This document shows positions 1-11,559 of a stretch of 64,000 nt of DNA, piece by piece. Origin of the DNA: Rehmannia glutinosa (Eukaryota > Streptophyta > Magnoliopsida > Lamiales > Orobanchaceae); the NCBI GenBank assembly GCA_016081115.2, contig JABTTQ020003021.1, positions 62,001-126,000 on the forward strand. Reading direction: 5' to 3'. Under the pieces are notes generated by a model. The model was not told the DNA's origin and made no database searches. It worked only from the letters and a program-made list of their open reading frames with translations. The position numbers and the translations under genes were made by a program. The first letter of the stretch is position 1. Each line of letters begins with the position of its first letter.

Positions 1-124
1 TCGGGTTTAAATTTCGGGCCCGTTATGCTTATCGTGTCGTGTTCGTGTTTGGGCTTATCGTGTCGTGCGTTATCGTCGGTCACCGATAACGGCCCCTAAG
101 ACATTTAACGATTTGCCACCCCTA
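1..124. mobile_element. hAT-like MITE, right end only
   Basis: The window opens inside a short element that ends with TTGCCACCCCTA at 113-124. That is the inverse of the TAGGGGTGGCAA terminus common in plant non-autonomous hAT elements. The interior is built of repeated TCGTGTCGTG-type words, as in such families. The left end and the first target duplication lie outside the window, so assignment rests on the terminus and the subterminal repeats only. Confidence 0.5.
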
Positions 125-1102
125 CTCATATGAGTCATTTGTTTGAACTTGATTTACTAAGTGTATAAATTAAGTTCATTTTTATGTGCATTTGGCAAGA
201 ATTGAAAATCGCTAATTAATTATAAAGAATAATACATTCACAAAATTATCAAGCAATTCGAATGGGATTTATAAAAACTCGCCGTATATAATAATTAAGT
301 TAAACTTAAATATATTTAAAATAATATTTAAAAATCAAAACAAACTTATGTAACATTGTATTCGAGTTGGGCAAAATTCATTGATCTTAAATAAGAAGTT
401 AAACACCTTTTTATTAGAAATACCAAAATTACCCATCTTTACGGGGAAAATGACACTGCTTTATGTTCCCTTTTTGTTTTTGACATTTTTACGCTCCAAC
501 TTTTTTTAGACACTTGTACATTTTTTGAATTTTTTACACTTTTACCTATTTTTTCGCTATTTTTTGTTCTTGTTTCCTTTTTTTTAATTTGTTTCAATGT
601 TGTTTCTTGATTATTTTTATATTGTTTCTGTGTTATTTCGATGTTTCGATGCAATTTCAATCTATTTTTATGCTCTTTTTGTGTTATTTTCTACTATGTT
701 TATGTTATTTCTAGATTGTTTATGTTGTTTATGTGTTATTTTATATTGTTTTCTGGTTGCCTCAATGTTCTAATGCAACTTTTGCCTATTTTACGCTCTT
801 TTTGTTCGTGTGTTATTTTTCATGTTCTTTTTGAGTTGTTTCTTTAGTGTTTTTTTATGTTGTTTAATTGTTTATTGACTATTTCCATGTTGTTTTCGAT
901 GTTTTCAATGCACTGTATCAAAATTTGAATTGTATTATTTTTCCTCATGTGTTGTTTCTATATTTTTTCAATGTATTTTGTTTTATGTGTTGTTTCTAAG
1001 ATTTTCGAGTATAAGATTGATTGTTTAGTAGTTGAAACATGTTTTCCTATGGACTTTTAGAGAATATTATTCCTCATAATGTAATCTCTCCTTCTCTCAA
1101 AA

Positions 1103-1106
<4 letters not shown>
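125..1106. repeat. AT-rich intergenic DNA and degenerate T-rich repeat
   Basis: 125-430 is plain AT-rich sequence with no gene seen. From about 430 to 1020 the plus strand is a T-rich, loosely repeated tract built from words such as TGTTATTT, GTTGTTTATG and TGCAA..TTGCCTATTTTACGCTC, recurring at irregular spacing. The lysine-rich or phenylalanine-rich frames read from it are composition artefacts. No promoter, RNA gene or coding signal is supported. Confidence 0.5.
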
Positions 1107-1167
<61 letters not shown>

Positions 1168-1176
1168 GTATATATT
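1107..1176. repeat. Compound microsatellite (CA)n(TA)n
   Basis: About 22 uninterrupted CA dinucleotides (1107-1150) pass directly into TA dinucleotides with one TG interruption (1151-1176). The TA end abuts a fragment that matches a Tat-like LTR start elsewhere in the window. Confidence 0.95.
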
Positions 1177-1233
1177 ATTGGGGCAAAAATATCCTTTAAT
1201 ATTTAATATATAATTCAATTTATATATTGGGAT
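1177..1233 (+). repeat. Fragment resembling a Tat-like LTR start
   Basis: The 40-odd bases from about 1187 (AAAATATCCTTTAATATTTA and on to ATATTG) match 24644-24690 almost base for base. There the same words directly follow a polypurine tract and TGTTGAGGG. The fragment is cut at 1233, where the chromovirus LTR begins, so the chromovirus probably inserted into a copy of this LTR. Confidence 0.6.
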
Positions 1234-2981
1234 TGTTAGCCCAAAACGAAGCCGTGACACGCATAATCGAACTTATGTCAGTTTACTAAGTCAGCCCATT
1301 TATTCATTATTATAACCCAAACATAAATAACAATTCCCAAAATATGCATAGAATTAAAATAAACTAAGTCTGGTACAGTCGCAGTGGAATCAGAAAAATT
1401 AAAATACAATTCCACGTCACAATTGTTCTTATGAGTCCTACGCCCGGCTAGTACATTAGGAATAACTAGGAAATTTGTCCATTATAAAATAAAATTTAAA
1501 TTGTCTTAAATAGTTTGCCAAATACATTGGAAAGCTAATCAGTAGCTTCATAATCTTCACTGTTATCCTCCTGAAACGAGTCCTCATCCTCTGTTTGTGA
1601 AAACAGGTGGGAGTGAGAAAAAATTCTCAGTGGATGTGGTGCATGTGTGCGAGTGTGGCTTACAGTTATGCAGAAAAAAATCATTTCATGGAAATTTATG
1701 CCTGAATCGTGCATATGTCATTATCATACCCTTATTCATTAATATTAATCGCGAGTTAAACAAGTCAAATTGGTCAGATATTAGTTAACAAAAGTGGTTG
1801 CCACGAAAGTGTGATGCCAAACCAGAAATTAATCAAACTCTGTTGAGCACAAGAGTGGCACAACCAGACCGTCAGTGGTGTGGTCAGCCAACTCTATTAC
1901 CCCAAACCCAAACTTTTTCCCCCCTAGCCCAACTATTTTTTTTTACCTTAGAAAATATGAAAAGAAAATAACTTTTTGGGGGGGGGCGGGCGGGCCCGGG
2001 AGGTCCCCAGATCCGCCCCTTGCATCGCTCCTTATTCCGCGGAGAAATGTTGATCAAACATCGACTCCCAACAGATCACCTTATCCCTCCAATGGATAGG
2101 ATCGTAACCGCTATCCCGAGGGGCACGACGTCTCCACAGTGGAGCCATCTAAGCTTGGAGATCGTCATAATCATGATTATACCCATTCTTGACCCAATCG
2201 CCCGCCGGACTCTCCTATCCGCCCGAGGTTAGGATTTGGATGATGGAGGTTGGTACGGGATTGTAGCCAAGCTACCCATCCCAAACATGACTTATCCATT
2301 CCATAGATACAATCTGAGTCTGCTCATTCGAGTGATTTAGCAAGTCAGTCGGAAAAATCGGAGTGTTCATAAACACACTGAATCCGGCATTAAGTCAATC
2401 GAGTTCAAATTCGCGGTCTAGTTCGGGTGGATAATCTAGGAAGATACATTATTAGGTTCGATATATTATGCGAGGAAGTCCATATTGCAAATTCTGATTA
2501 AATTCGGCGAGGAAGTTACCTTGTTGTTCATGTATTTATCCAGGGTAAGAAAGTCCGACTAATAAATTGGATAACAATAATAATAATAATAAATATATTT
2601 TTGTTGATATAAAAATATATCTAAAATTGATATAAGTAAACCGACTTTGAAAATATAATTTTTCTAGGTCCTTAATGATTTTATTTTAAAATAAATCCTT
2701 TTACTAAGGAAGGTATTTTCATACCGAGTTTTAAAATTCAATAAGTTTTGATTAGGACTTAACGAGGCAAGGTAAGTTCTAAATTTTATAAAAACTCCAA
2801 GGAGTGTGTTTTTAGGGTCACATGGTCAAATATTTTAAAATTTACAGATTAGCCCTTATTTTTACCAAATATAATGTTTTCATCCCGATATTTTAAAAAT
2901 AAATATCTCCTAAGCGGGAAGGGTTTTAATGTGATTATTATGAGTTAAGAAGAGTTTAAATTTTCACGGGTTAAGTACCTA
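1234..2981 (-). repeat. Chromovirus G 3' LTR, distal (U5) half
   Basis: In element orientation the LTR starts TGTGAGGCCCC at 18640 and ends GGCTAACA at 1234, giving TGT...ACA ends and a length of about 3518 bp once element A is removed. This half contains a GC-rich block and a run of nine Gs with further G triplets (1978-2003). Sequence immediately left of 1234 is foreign. Because the 5' LTR is missing, LTR identity and the target duplication cannot be checked. Confidence 0.65.
1978..2003 (+). other. G-rich tract, potential G-quadruplex
   Basis: A run of nine Gs followed by three further GGG triplets separated by C or CCC lies in an otherwise AT-rich LTR. The pattern meets the simple four-run G-quadruplex rule. 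Whether it folds, or whether the homopolymer length is right, cannot be told from sequence. Confidence 0.5.
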
Positions 2982-4552
2982 TGTAGGTCCCAAGGGGTGT
3001 GAGTAAGATTTAGAAGGGGGGTTGAATAAACCTTACCAACTTTTCGATTTAGTCCTTTTTAAATTAGTTCAGAGTTAATTTCACAGCTATGTCCTTGATG
3101 GACAGCTAAGTTAGTTAACCAGCAGAGTTAGCCACTCAACAGACTCAACTGAGTTGTTGATAGAATAACTCGGTTGTTTAGTCTAATACTTAACTCGATT
3201 TGTGATGAGATTTTTTGGAAGACTTAACACCCTTGAATTTTGGTTTAAAAGTGTTTTAACACTTGGTTTTAGCTCTTTGTTAAATATCAATTGGATAGCA
3301 AATGATCGGCAGATATTAAATAATATGCAGTAAGTAAATGATGAAATGTAAATGACACAATAAATTTTATAGAGGTTCGAAGATGGGGTAATTCTTCTAA
3401 TCCTCTCTTCTCCAACTCCCGGGAGGAATCTACTAAGTATTGATCGGGAGTACAAAGTGGTTATCACCAGGATGCAAGTCTTGATCACACATCCGACTTG
3501 ATCCTTTGGGACTCAGGGGGCTGGAGGTGCCTTGGTCACACGGTGGCTTCTCGTCCGACTCGAACCTTCTTCACAAGGCTTTGTCTTCTTGCTACTACAC
3601 TCACTTGCTCAAGTTTTTTGGATTTGATCACGAAGCCCTCCAATAACTTGAGGCGGTTCGACTTGAACCTTTCTACAGTCCTCCTTGGAATGTAGACCCC
3701 TTTTGATTCTTCAAAAGTTTCTCTTCAACAGTTTGAAGTTGTCTTTCCTTCACATGACTTGGTGTTGGATTGATTTCTTGAAGTTGAGGCTTGAGGATTT
3801 AGCTTGAATAACTTGAGAATATTTTTGTAGGTTACAACTTGAATAATAGCTTGAGTGTTCGTGGTTCAAGTAACATTTTCTCAAATTGATCCCTCGCCTT
3901 TTATAGTGCTCTTTTGAAAATTTGCCGTTGAAGAGATAGGCTAATTTTCAAAAGACACTTGTGGTCGCTGGCTTGTCTTGTTGCGATCCTTGATCTTGAC
4001 ATTTCCTCGTATTAAATGAACATTCGACTTTTCGAGTCGACACAAGGTGCGATGCTTCCCATTGGTTTATTCCTTTTGCACGCTTCTGGGCCGAGCACTT
4101 TAAGACATGGCAAACATGGAAGTATTACTTGTTTAGGTAATGTTCTTGACTTACGTGCAACGGATTCTTTTTCGATTGTCTTGACTTTGATCGCTTTTAC
4201 TTAACTTCCCCAGGTGACTTGAGTCGACTTCCAATCATGGGTGACTCATCCGTCACTTCAACTTGAGACTTGGCTATCTTAAGTTGACTTGACTTACACT
4301 TCACACGGATGTATCATAGCTGCTACTCCTTCAGTCGAGTTCTTGTCTTCTTTTCCTTGCTATACTCACCGCTTCACAGTGAGTCTTCAACCGATCTTGA
4401 TTGACTTCTTGTATGTCCAGCGTGGGCGACTTGACTCGGCTAGTATGGCCCTATCTATTTCAATACAAATTACAAAGAAAATGGGGTGCCAACTTTCCGA
4501 TCTAAGTTTTACATGACATTCATCAAAATCTAAACAATAAATTTTCCCAACA
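2982..4552 (-). repeat. Element A 3' LTR
   Basis: 1571 bp, plus-strand ends TGTAGGTCCC and TTTCCCAACA. It matches 15306-16870 along its whole length with many small differences. It carries a TATA-like CTTTTATA (3898-3905, minus strand) in the same place as the other copies. Confidence 0.95.
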
Positions 4553-4566
4553 ATTTCCCCCTTTTT
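4553..4566 (-). other. Element A polypurine tract
   Basis: On the minus strand this reads AAAAAGGGGGAAAT immediately before the LTR start TGTTGGG. It is the plus-strand DNA primer of reverse transcription and is conserved in elements B and C. Confidence 0.9.
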
Positions 4567-4767
4567 GGTGATGCCAAAACTTAAAACATACATACAAAAT
4601 GTAAATACTAGAGATACATACAGACAATGTAGAAACAGAGAATGTATGCGTAGAATTGATCCTTTTATTGATCATAACATTCTTGTCCTTTACACAGCTG
4701 TTTACAAAGTGTATCAGAGCATCATGGCGTTTTATATCTACGCAAAAAAAAAAATTTAGATTCTTAT

Positions 4768-7700
4768 TCAATGTACCGAAGACTTACATACATATGCATT
4801 TACAATAAAAAAATACATGAAGGGTGTGGAGAGCAACACTTCATCGCCTTGTCTCCTCTCCTTTTTCTCTTCCTCTTGACTCTGTCATCTTCTGGTCTCT
4901 TTCTCTTCTTTTCTTCTTCAGCTGCTTTCCTTTTCTCATAGGCTCTTCTGGCAGCTTCGTCTTTTCTCTTCCTTTCTTGTCTTTCTTCCCACAGCTGAGT
5001 TTGTCTTTTATTTTCTTCTTCAATCCTCTTGACATAGTCAGCATTCTTCCTTGCCACTTCCCTGTTGGCTACTTCGTCATACCCAGCCCAATAGATCCCT
5101 CATTTCTTTCCTGGATCTATATATTCAATATTTTTGGGTAGAGGTCTAGGTCTGAAACCTCTTCCTCCACTGCTTCTACCTCTTCCTCTGGGTGTGTATT
5201 GTATTGGGGCCTTTTTCTTTCCAAAGAGAGTGACCAAACAGAGTGACCGGCAGAGTGGCCAGCAGAGTGACTACTAGAGTCTGCTGTCACGCCTTCTTCG
5301 CACAGCTTGAGGCCTTTTTCCCAATACAAGTCCCATGTTTGGGCTACGGACATGCCTTCGAAGTATCCTTCGGATTCGAGCGTTTTGAATTCATCGACTG
5401 ATCTAGGCTCGGTTCGATGTCCGAAATGGCATCGAGTGTCTCTTCCTTCCCGGAATGCCTCCGTATTGTTTCAATATGTCCATCTTTCCTTCAACTTCCT
5501 TCATCCTCGCTTCTACTATTTTCTCTTCTCGACATGGGCACAACTGAGTGTTGGAGCGGCAGAGTCACCGGGAGTTTGCTTATGATGTCGGCTATGACAA
5601 GTCTTGTTGAGGGGTTCTAGCAACCATTAAAGTCATATCCTTTGAACCCCCCCAATGGATTTTCCTTTTCTTTCTTATGCTCTTGACTATTTTGTTCTCG
5701 CTTCTCAACAGTGCGTCCTTCTTCTCGTGATCAATTCTTTCAACGTCTTTAGGTATTTCTCTTCCCCTTTTTGGCATCATCAAAGGAGAGAGGAACCCTA
5801 GAAACATGCCGCAAGCATGAAATCTAGGCGGTGATAGTTGAGTTCGCTGGATTCTAACTGCGAGTATCTTTCAAAGTCGAGCGAGTGGCTTTTGATTCTA
5901 CATTACCAACTTCATTTCAGCCATGAGAAGGCTAAATTTTTCATTCATATTCTCTCTACGCCAGAAGTTCTTTTCGATGAAATTCACGCAGCAGTTCTAT
6001 TTTGGTATGAGATTCATGCATTCTATCAATGTTTTCTTGCATTCTTCTCTTCATATCAGCGTTATCGGCGCTCCGGATCAACATTTTGTTGTACAATGCC
6101 TTAAAGTATCGACCTGTTCCACACGCATTGTTTGTCGATGTTGTCACCATTCCGGATCCGACTATGATTCCACGCAGATCGACCATAAGATTAGCATCTC
6201 GTTATCTAGCCACATATCCATGAGGCCTGGTGCCTTTCCATCTTCTCTATCTCCGCAAATATTGCCTTGAAGACTTCTCGAACCTCGATTGTCACCTCTG
6301 TCTCATTTGGCGCCAAGCAAACATCAAAATCAAAATCTTTGGGATGATGGTATCGTGGGAAATGATGGATCGAGGTTTATGGAAACGTTGTTGATCTCTA
6401 GCCGATTCTTCATCAAGATCGGCGACTCTAGTGAGAAAGGGAATGTTTGTTCAAACGCATCATCACGGACATAGGGAATTGTTCAATCGTGACTTGTGGC
6501 CGTGATGTGCCTGGTTGAGTCGATTATCTTTGTAGCGTTGGGAGCCTACGCAGATGGATCGTGATTCAACCGGGGTCTGTTGTGGTATGGACCGATTGGT
6601 GACCTCGGTATCTCAGCCTTAACGTCGGTCTGGTGGTTTTTCCATTTAAGTTATCGGTCTCGGCCGTATCGAGCGTCATCGGACGATGATGAGACTTGAA
6701 GGGTGGCTCATCATCAAAATTGAAATTTTGACGAGCAGCCTTGAATTCGGATTACTCGTCTTTGGGAAGAACATCCTCACCGAAGTCGTTTGGACTTGCA
6801 GGGGAGATGACTCGGCTTCATCTTCACCTTCGGATCCCGGAAAAGTTACATCGGGGTTGTCTTGGGAATCGTGAAGGGCACTTATCTCCTTCTTAGTTGC
6901 ATCAATGATAATAGGAGAGATGTTCTCAGATTCTATTTTTCTTTACCTCGGGAAGTCTCAACCTCCCGTAGGACTTCATTACCTCTGTAGTCTCAACTTC
7001 AAGACGGCCTTGGACATTCCCTTCGACAGGACTCATTTTGTCTTGGGGTCTTCTACGGTGGCATCCAAAGGAGTCTCAACTCCGTGGATTGCACTTTCAA
7101 TGCCCAGTGTTAACTCCGGGGCGAGAACCATCCAGGCCTCGATTGCATCAGCGTCCTCGCTTTGCGAGAGATTGGCACCTCAGTGAGACGATCTTATCTG
7201 TCCGAGCTTCTTCAAAGTGACAACTTCTTTGTGTTTCGTTTTCTTTTTCCTTCTCCACTTCGCCTCCGAGATTCATGGTGGAGTTATGCTGCAGCAACCT
7301 CCGACCTAGCCGCAATGGAGGAGTTTCCACCTCATTTGGCACACCATTTGAGTGACTGGATTGGGGTCACTCTTCTCCAAACTCCCAGCTGTTTCCTGTG
7401 AGTGTTCAGCCGTTGGGGCAGGTGGTAAGACACCTTCAATAGGGGACTTGGGTCCCCAAGTTCCCAGTTTCATTGCCATTTCCCTTAGAACCTTCCTCGA
7501 GTGAATCGGGAAGTGGTCGCAAGAACAACTTGATTTGCAATGGCCGCACCACTCCCATAGGGTCAATTTTCAACTGTGATTTGGAAGACTCTCCTGGTCC
7601 TTCCATCAACTGTTGCTCATGCATCATCCTGGATTCCCACATGGCTTTTTGCGTTTCGGCTCTTTCTCTGCGAAGCAGGTCCAAATCTTCATCGCTTTAC

Positions 7701-9430
7701 GAAAGTATGTCAAGATGTGGATGAGTGTGATCGATGGTTCGAGTTAGAGGACAAATGCGGCTTTCGCGACGAGCTTCGCTTCATCTTCATCGCTTTAGCT
7801 TTGTTCGTTTTCCTTTCGAATTTGCAGCATGTTGATGCAGTTATCCTCATCAAGGGCTTGCATCACTGTATCAACTTCAAGGAACCTGAATAGCTCCTCT
7901 TTCTGTTCAATAAACTCTGGGTGTTCAAACTGCACCCTAGAGTGACTCAACTTCCACTTTCTCCATTCTCGCAGACGATTTTGGACGTCTGGATATGGTG
8001 GAGATAGCATGATCACATCATCGTCATCATCTTTCTGTGGTACCTCTTTCTCAGGAATGGAATGTAGTAGAGCTTGCTGCTCTTCACCCTCAGCAGCGTC
8101 TGTCACAGGCGGAGACACAGCCCTGTCGACAGGAGATTTAGCCGTCTCAGCTGTTACTTGTTCCTCAGCTGTTCTATCCACAGCTGGGTCTTCAACTTGC
8201 CTCTGCTGATCGGCCTCAGCAGACTTGGCGGTTACATCAATGATCTCTCGGAGACTCTACTTCTCCATCTGTTTAGCCGATCTGTTCGGTAGGAGTAGCG
8301 GACTCACTGTTTTTCTCAAGCTCAACGCTTGAAGATTCTTCTTCTTCTTTGGTTTTCACCGGAGGAACTTACGGTTCTACTTCCTCTGGTTCCTCGATAG
8401 TAAAGGCACGTGGGGGTTGCCTTAGAGGAATCGCTTTCTCTTCTTCGCGATCTCTTCTTCTTCATTCTGGAGAAGGTACTAAAGATTCCTTCTCTATTGT
8501 AGGCAGCAGGGCGGGGAGACACGGCTGCATGGGCGGGTGACTCGATTGTAGGGGCGGAGTGCGGTTGTTTTCTTTGCCACATAGGGGTGATCTTCTTTCA
8601 TTTGTAGGGATGACTTTCTTCTTGGGAGGAGACAACAACGTTTCCTCAGGGTGGTGATTCCCCCTCATTGGTATCCACTCTCTGGCATAAGCTCTCTCGA
8701 GCTCTCGAGAGATTCGATTGGAACATCTTCTTGTTGACATGGAACGCCTTTCCATGTCGGGAGTGGAACTCCTTCACTTCCATCATCGACCAATAACAAG
8801 GCCATACCCCAATGATCCTGCGACGATCCATCTTCTGGAAAGACTTATTTCAACATTTTGGCGAGTACATTGTATACAAACTCATTGATTTACCTTCTTC
8901 TCCTCCATGATCGCGGCCCATCACGATCGCCTTAGTTTTGGACGGTGATTAAAGCTTCCAAATTGATGTCTACACACTTGGCAACAATATCCAAAGAACT
9001 TGTGGTAATCTTCCTTCAAATGACTTCTTGTCGGTGTGTAGACAACCTTCGCGAAGACAAGAGGTTTGGCCACTTTCTTCCATGCAAAAGCCAAGTTTAC
9101 ATCGGCCTCCAATATCTCCGGCACTCTTTCCGATGGTAGCAAACAATACTCCGCTAGATCCTCAGCAGTGATCGTAAATTCCTTTCCGTGAACAGAGTAC
9201 TTGATGCCTTCGTCGTGAACTTCAGCATTCACGTAGAACTGGGCAACCTCTTCCACATACGTCATCTGAAACTCCATCGTGAGAAAGGGTTTGATCCAGT
9301 TTCTCTACTTTCTCAACTATCTTCTTCACAAGGGTTTCATCGGACCCTGTTTGATCATCCCTTCAAAATCCACGGTAGAACCAGTGTGGATTTGCTTTCC
9401 CAACTTAGCAAAACCATAGGTGGTTGCCAT
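4768..9430 (-). pseudogene. Element A third open reading region (env-position protein), broken
   Basis: About 4.66 kb between RNase H and the purine tract, reading minus. The start at 9430 is chosen because B and C begin MAPTY at the same point. The first ~280 codons include MTYVEEVAQFYVN and HGKAFHVNKKMF, resembling the plant-specific 'putative plant transposon protein' domain from memory; no search was run. Then come basic/proline-rich stretches, an acidic run of five Asp before VIMLSPPYPDVQNRLREW (8020-7950), a Glu/Ser/Pro-rich linker, GIIV..W-type helices (6180-5960), and a highly charged coiled coil near the end (5057-4850, RIEEENKRQTQLWEERQ). No signal peptide or membrane span is evident. 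Several frameshifts interrupt it. The same order appears in B and C, so it was one protein of roughly 1500 residues. Function unknown. Confidence 0.7.
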
Positions 9431-9986
9431 TTCATTGATTTTTACCGAACAATTTTTGAGAAACTTGCTTTGATGATTGATAGGGTTTCGAGAGAAAAAT
9501 ACGATCTTTGATTTTGGAGAGATGAGCAGTTTGGTGTAGTGTGAGAGAGAAAACGGGACGAAATGGTATATGTATGGGTTATAAAAGGGCGTGCATACGG
9601 TTTTGAAATTTGATCGGGATCAACGGCTCAGTTAGCACGCCGATTAGCATTTAATTTCTCGCATTTAATGCGACATCATTTATATCTAATCATAGGCTTG
9701 GTCGTAAACTTTTGATTTCAGATCTGTCATTATTCTTGTGACGTCATCCTTAAAAACATTCCCACTTATTAAAAATGATTGTATTTTTGTCACTTAGCTC
9801 ATAAATAACTCAGCTTACTCATTCGCTGATTCAACTCTTCTCTGTTTTCACATAGGTACTCAGCTGTTAGCTAACTTGATGCAGCTGATTTTCCGATACG
9901 ACTGATTTACTTGGCTGATTCAAGACCTCAGCTTTATTTTCATCTTTTCTCGTTCCAACTCTTCTCCTTGAGTCTTAAGTGTCAAT
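9431..9986 (-). other. Spacer between pol and third gene, element A
   Basis: About 556 bp with no coding signal, conserved in B (34152-34706) and C (49144-49702). It carries the conserved words GCCGTTGAT and GCACGCCCTTT followed by the TATA-like box. It may hold a promoter or splice signals for the third gene; no clear splice site pair was confirmed. Confidence 0.5.
9579..9588 (-). promoter_or_regulatory. TATA-like box before the third gene of element A
   Basis: Minus strand CCTTTTATAA lies about 150 bp upstream of the presumed ATG at 9430. It is followed by a CT-rich leader (TTTTCTCTCTCACAC and similar), which looks like a plant core promoter and 5' leader. In B and C the box is eroded (CCTTTCGAAAA, CCCTTTCATAAA) but the surrounding sequence is recognisable. 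An internal promoter is an inference. Confidence 0.4.
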
Positions 9987-11410
9987 TCACTCAATTAACC
10001 CTAGCTCATGCTTAAGCTCTTCAAATCTTGATTCACATAATGGCTTTGTGAATATGTTAGCTATCATTTGCTTATCGGTTGAGATGTATTCCAAGGTGAT
10101 GTCCTTCTTTTCAACATGATCTCTTATAAAATGATATCTGACATCAATGTGTTTTGTTCTTGAGTGCAACACAGGATTTTGAGTGATTGTAATAGCACTT
10201 GTGTTATCACACATAATTGGAATTTCTTTTTCTTCAACATCATAATCTTTCGGTTGTTGTCTCATCAATAAGACTTGGGCACAACTTTTTGCCATAACTA
10301 TGTACTTTTTGTTTGTGGATGTGGCTATTGAAATTTTTCTTGCTAAACCAGGAAACCAATCTGTTTCCAAGCATTTGACATGTACCTGGAAGTACTTTTT
10401 CCCGTCAACTCTACATCCAACATAGTCGAGTCCGAGTAACCAATAAAATTGAATCCTCCTTCCTTTGATACCATAAGCCGACTTCTGGCATCCCTTCAAA
10501 TATCTTAGGATTCTCTTGCATTTCGATCATGTGGCTTTCTTTTGGTGCGATTGAAATCTTGCACATACACCTACAACAAAGGTGATGTCCGCCTCTTCTT
10601 TGTGAGATAGAGCGGTGATCCAATAAGTGCTTTGTATCTAGTTTGATCCATGTGCTTGCCATCTGCATCCATATCCATCTTGGTGATGTATTCATTGGTA
10701 TTTTTCAGAAGACTTCTCTTCCATACCAAATTTCTTCATTAAATCTTTGGTATACTTTGTTTGACTTATGAAGGTTCCATCATTCAACTTTTTTTAACTT
10801 GAAGTCCTAGAAAGAATGTCGACTCTCCCATCATGCTCATCTCAAATTTGCCTTGCATGAGGTTTGAGAATTTATCACATGACTCTTTATTTGTGGATCC
10901 AAAAATGATGTCATCCACATATATTTGAACAAGCAAATATACTCTCTCCATCTTGAATTCTGAAGAGTGTTCTATCCACTTTGCCTTTGGTGAATCCATT
11001 ATCTGTTAGAAATTGAGACAATGTATCATACCATGCTCTAGGTGCCTGTTTCAATCCATATAGAGCTTTCTTGAGCTTGTACACTTTATCTCCAAGAGTC
11101 TTCTGCTCAAATCCTGTAGGTTGTTCAACATAGACTTCTTCTTCCAATAATCCATTCAAGAATGAACTTTTTACATCCATTTGGTATACAATGAAGTTCT
11201 TGTAAAAAGATAGGCAAGAAACATCCTTATTGCTTCTAATCTTGCAACAGGGGCAAAGGTTTCATCAAAATCTATTCCTTCTTCTTGGCAATACCCTTTG
11301 GCTACCAGTCTTGCTTTGTTTCTTACCACAGAACCGTCTTCATTCATCTTGTTTCTGAACACCCGTTTTGTGCCAATAACATTTTGATGGGTTGGTCTTT
11401 GAACCAATTC
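9987..11410 (-). pseudogene. Element A reverse transcriptase and RNase H
   Basis: This polymerase copies the element RNA to DNA in the virus-like particle. Visible in order are GTKRVFRNKMNEDGSVVRN, the palm motif KARLVAKGYCQEEGIDFDE, MDVKSSFLNGLLEEEVYVEQ, LYGLKQAPRAWYD, and the catalytic IYVDDIIFGS at about 10915. RNase H ends with CDNTSAI, HIDVRYHFIRDHVE and IFTKPLCESRFEELKHELG before the stop at 9987. Frames change near 11180, 10920, 10700 and 10500, and QLAD at the end of RNase H reads QMIAN. The catalytic YVDD is intact but the frame is not continuous. Confidence 0.9.
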
Positions 11411-11559
11411 CCATACTTTGTTTCTTTCAAACTTATTCAGTTCTTATTGCATGGCCTGAATCCAATGTGTGTCATCCAATGCTTGAGACATATCTTTTGG
11501 CTCTATTTGAGAGATAAAACAAGTGAACATTGCTTCTTGTTGAGCTCTTGATCTGGTTC

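Noticed and set aside
439..660. Lys-rich 73-residue frame
   Set aside because: Low-complexity reading of the T-rich repeat; no start context or similarity.
1057..1260. Minus-strand 67-residue frame with repeated Val-Cys and Ile-Tyr
   Set aside because: It is a translation of the (CA)n(TA)n microsatellite.
7473..7893. Plus-strand frames of 80-105 residues in element A
   Set aside because: They are antisense shadows of the minus-strand third gene.
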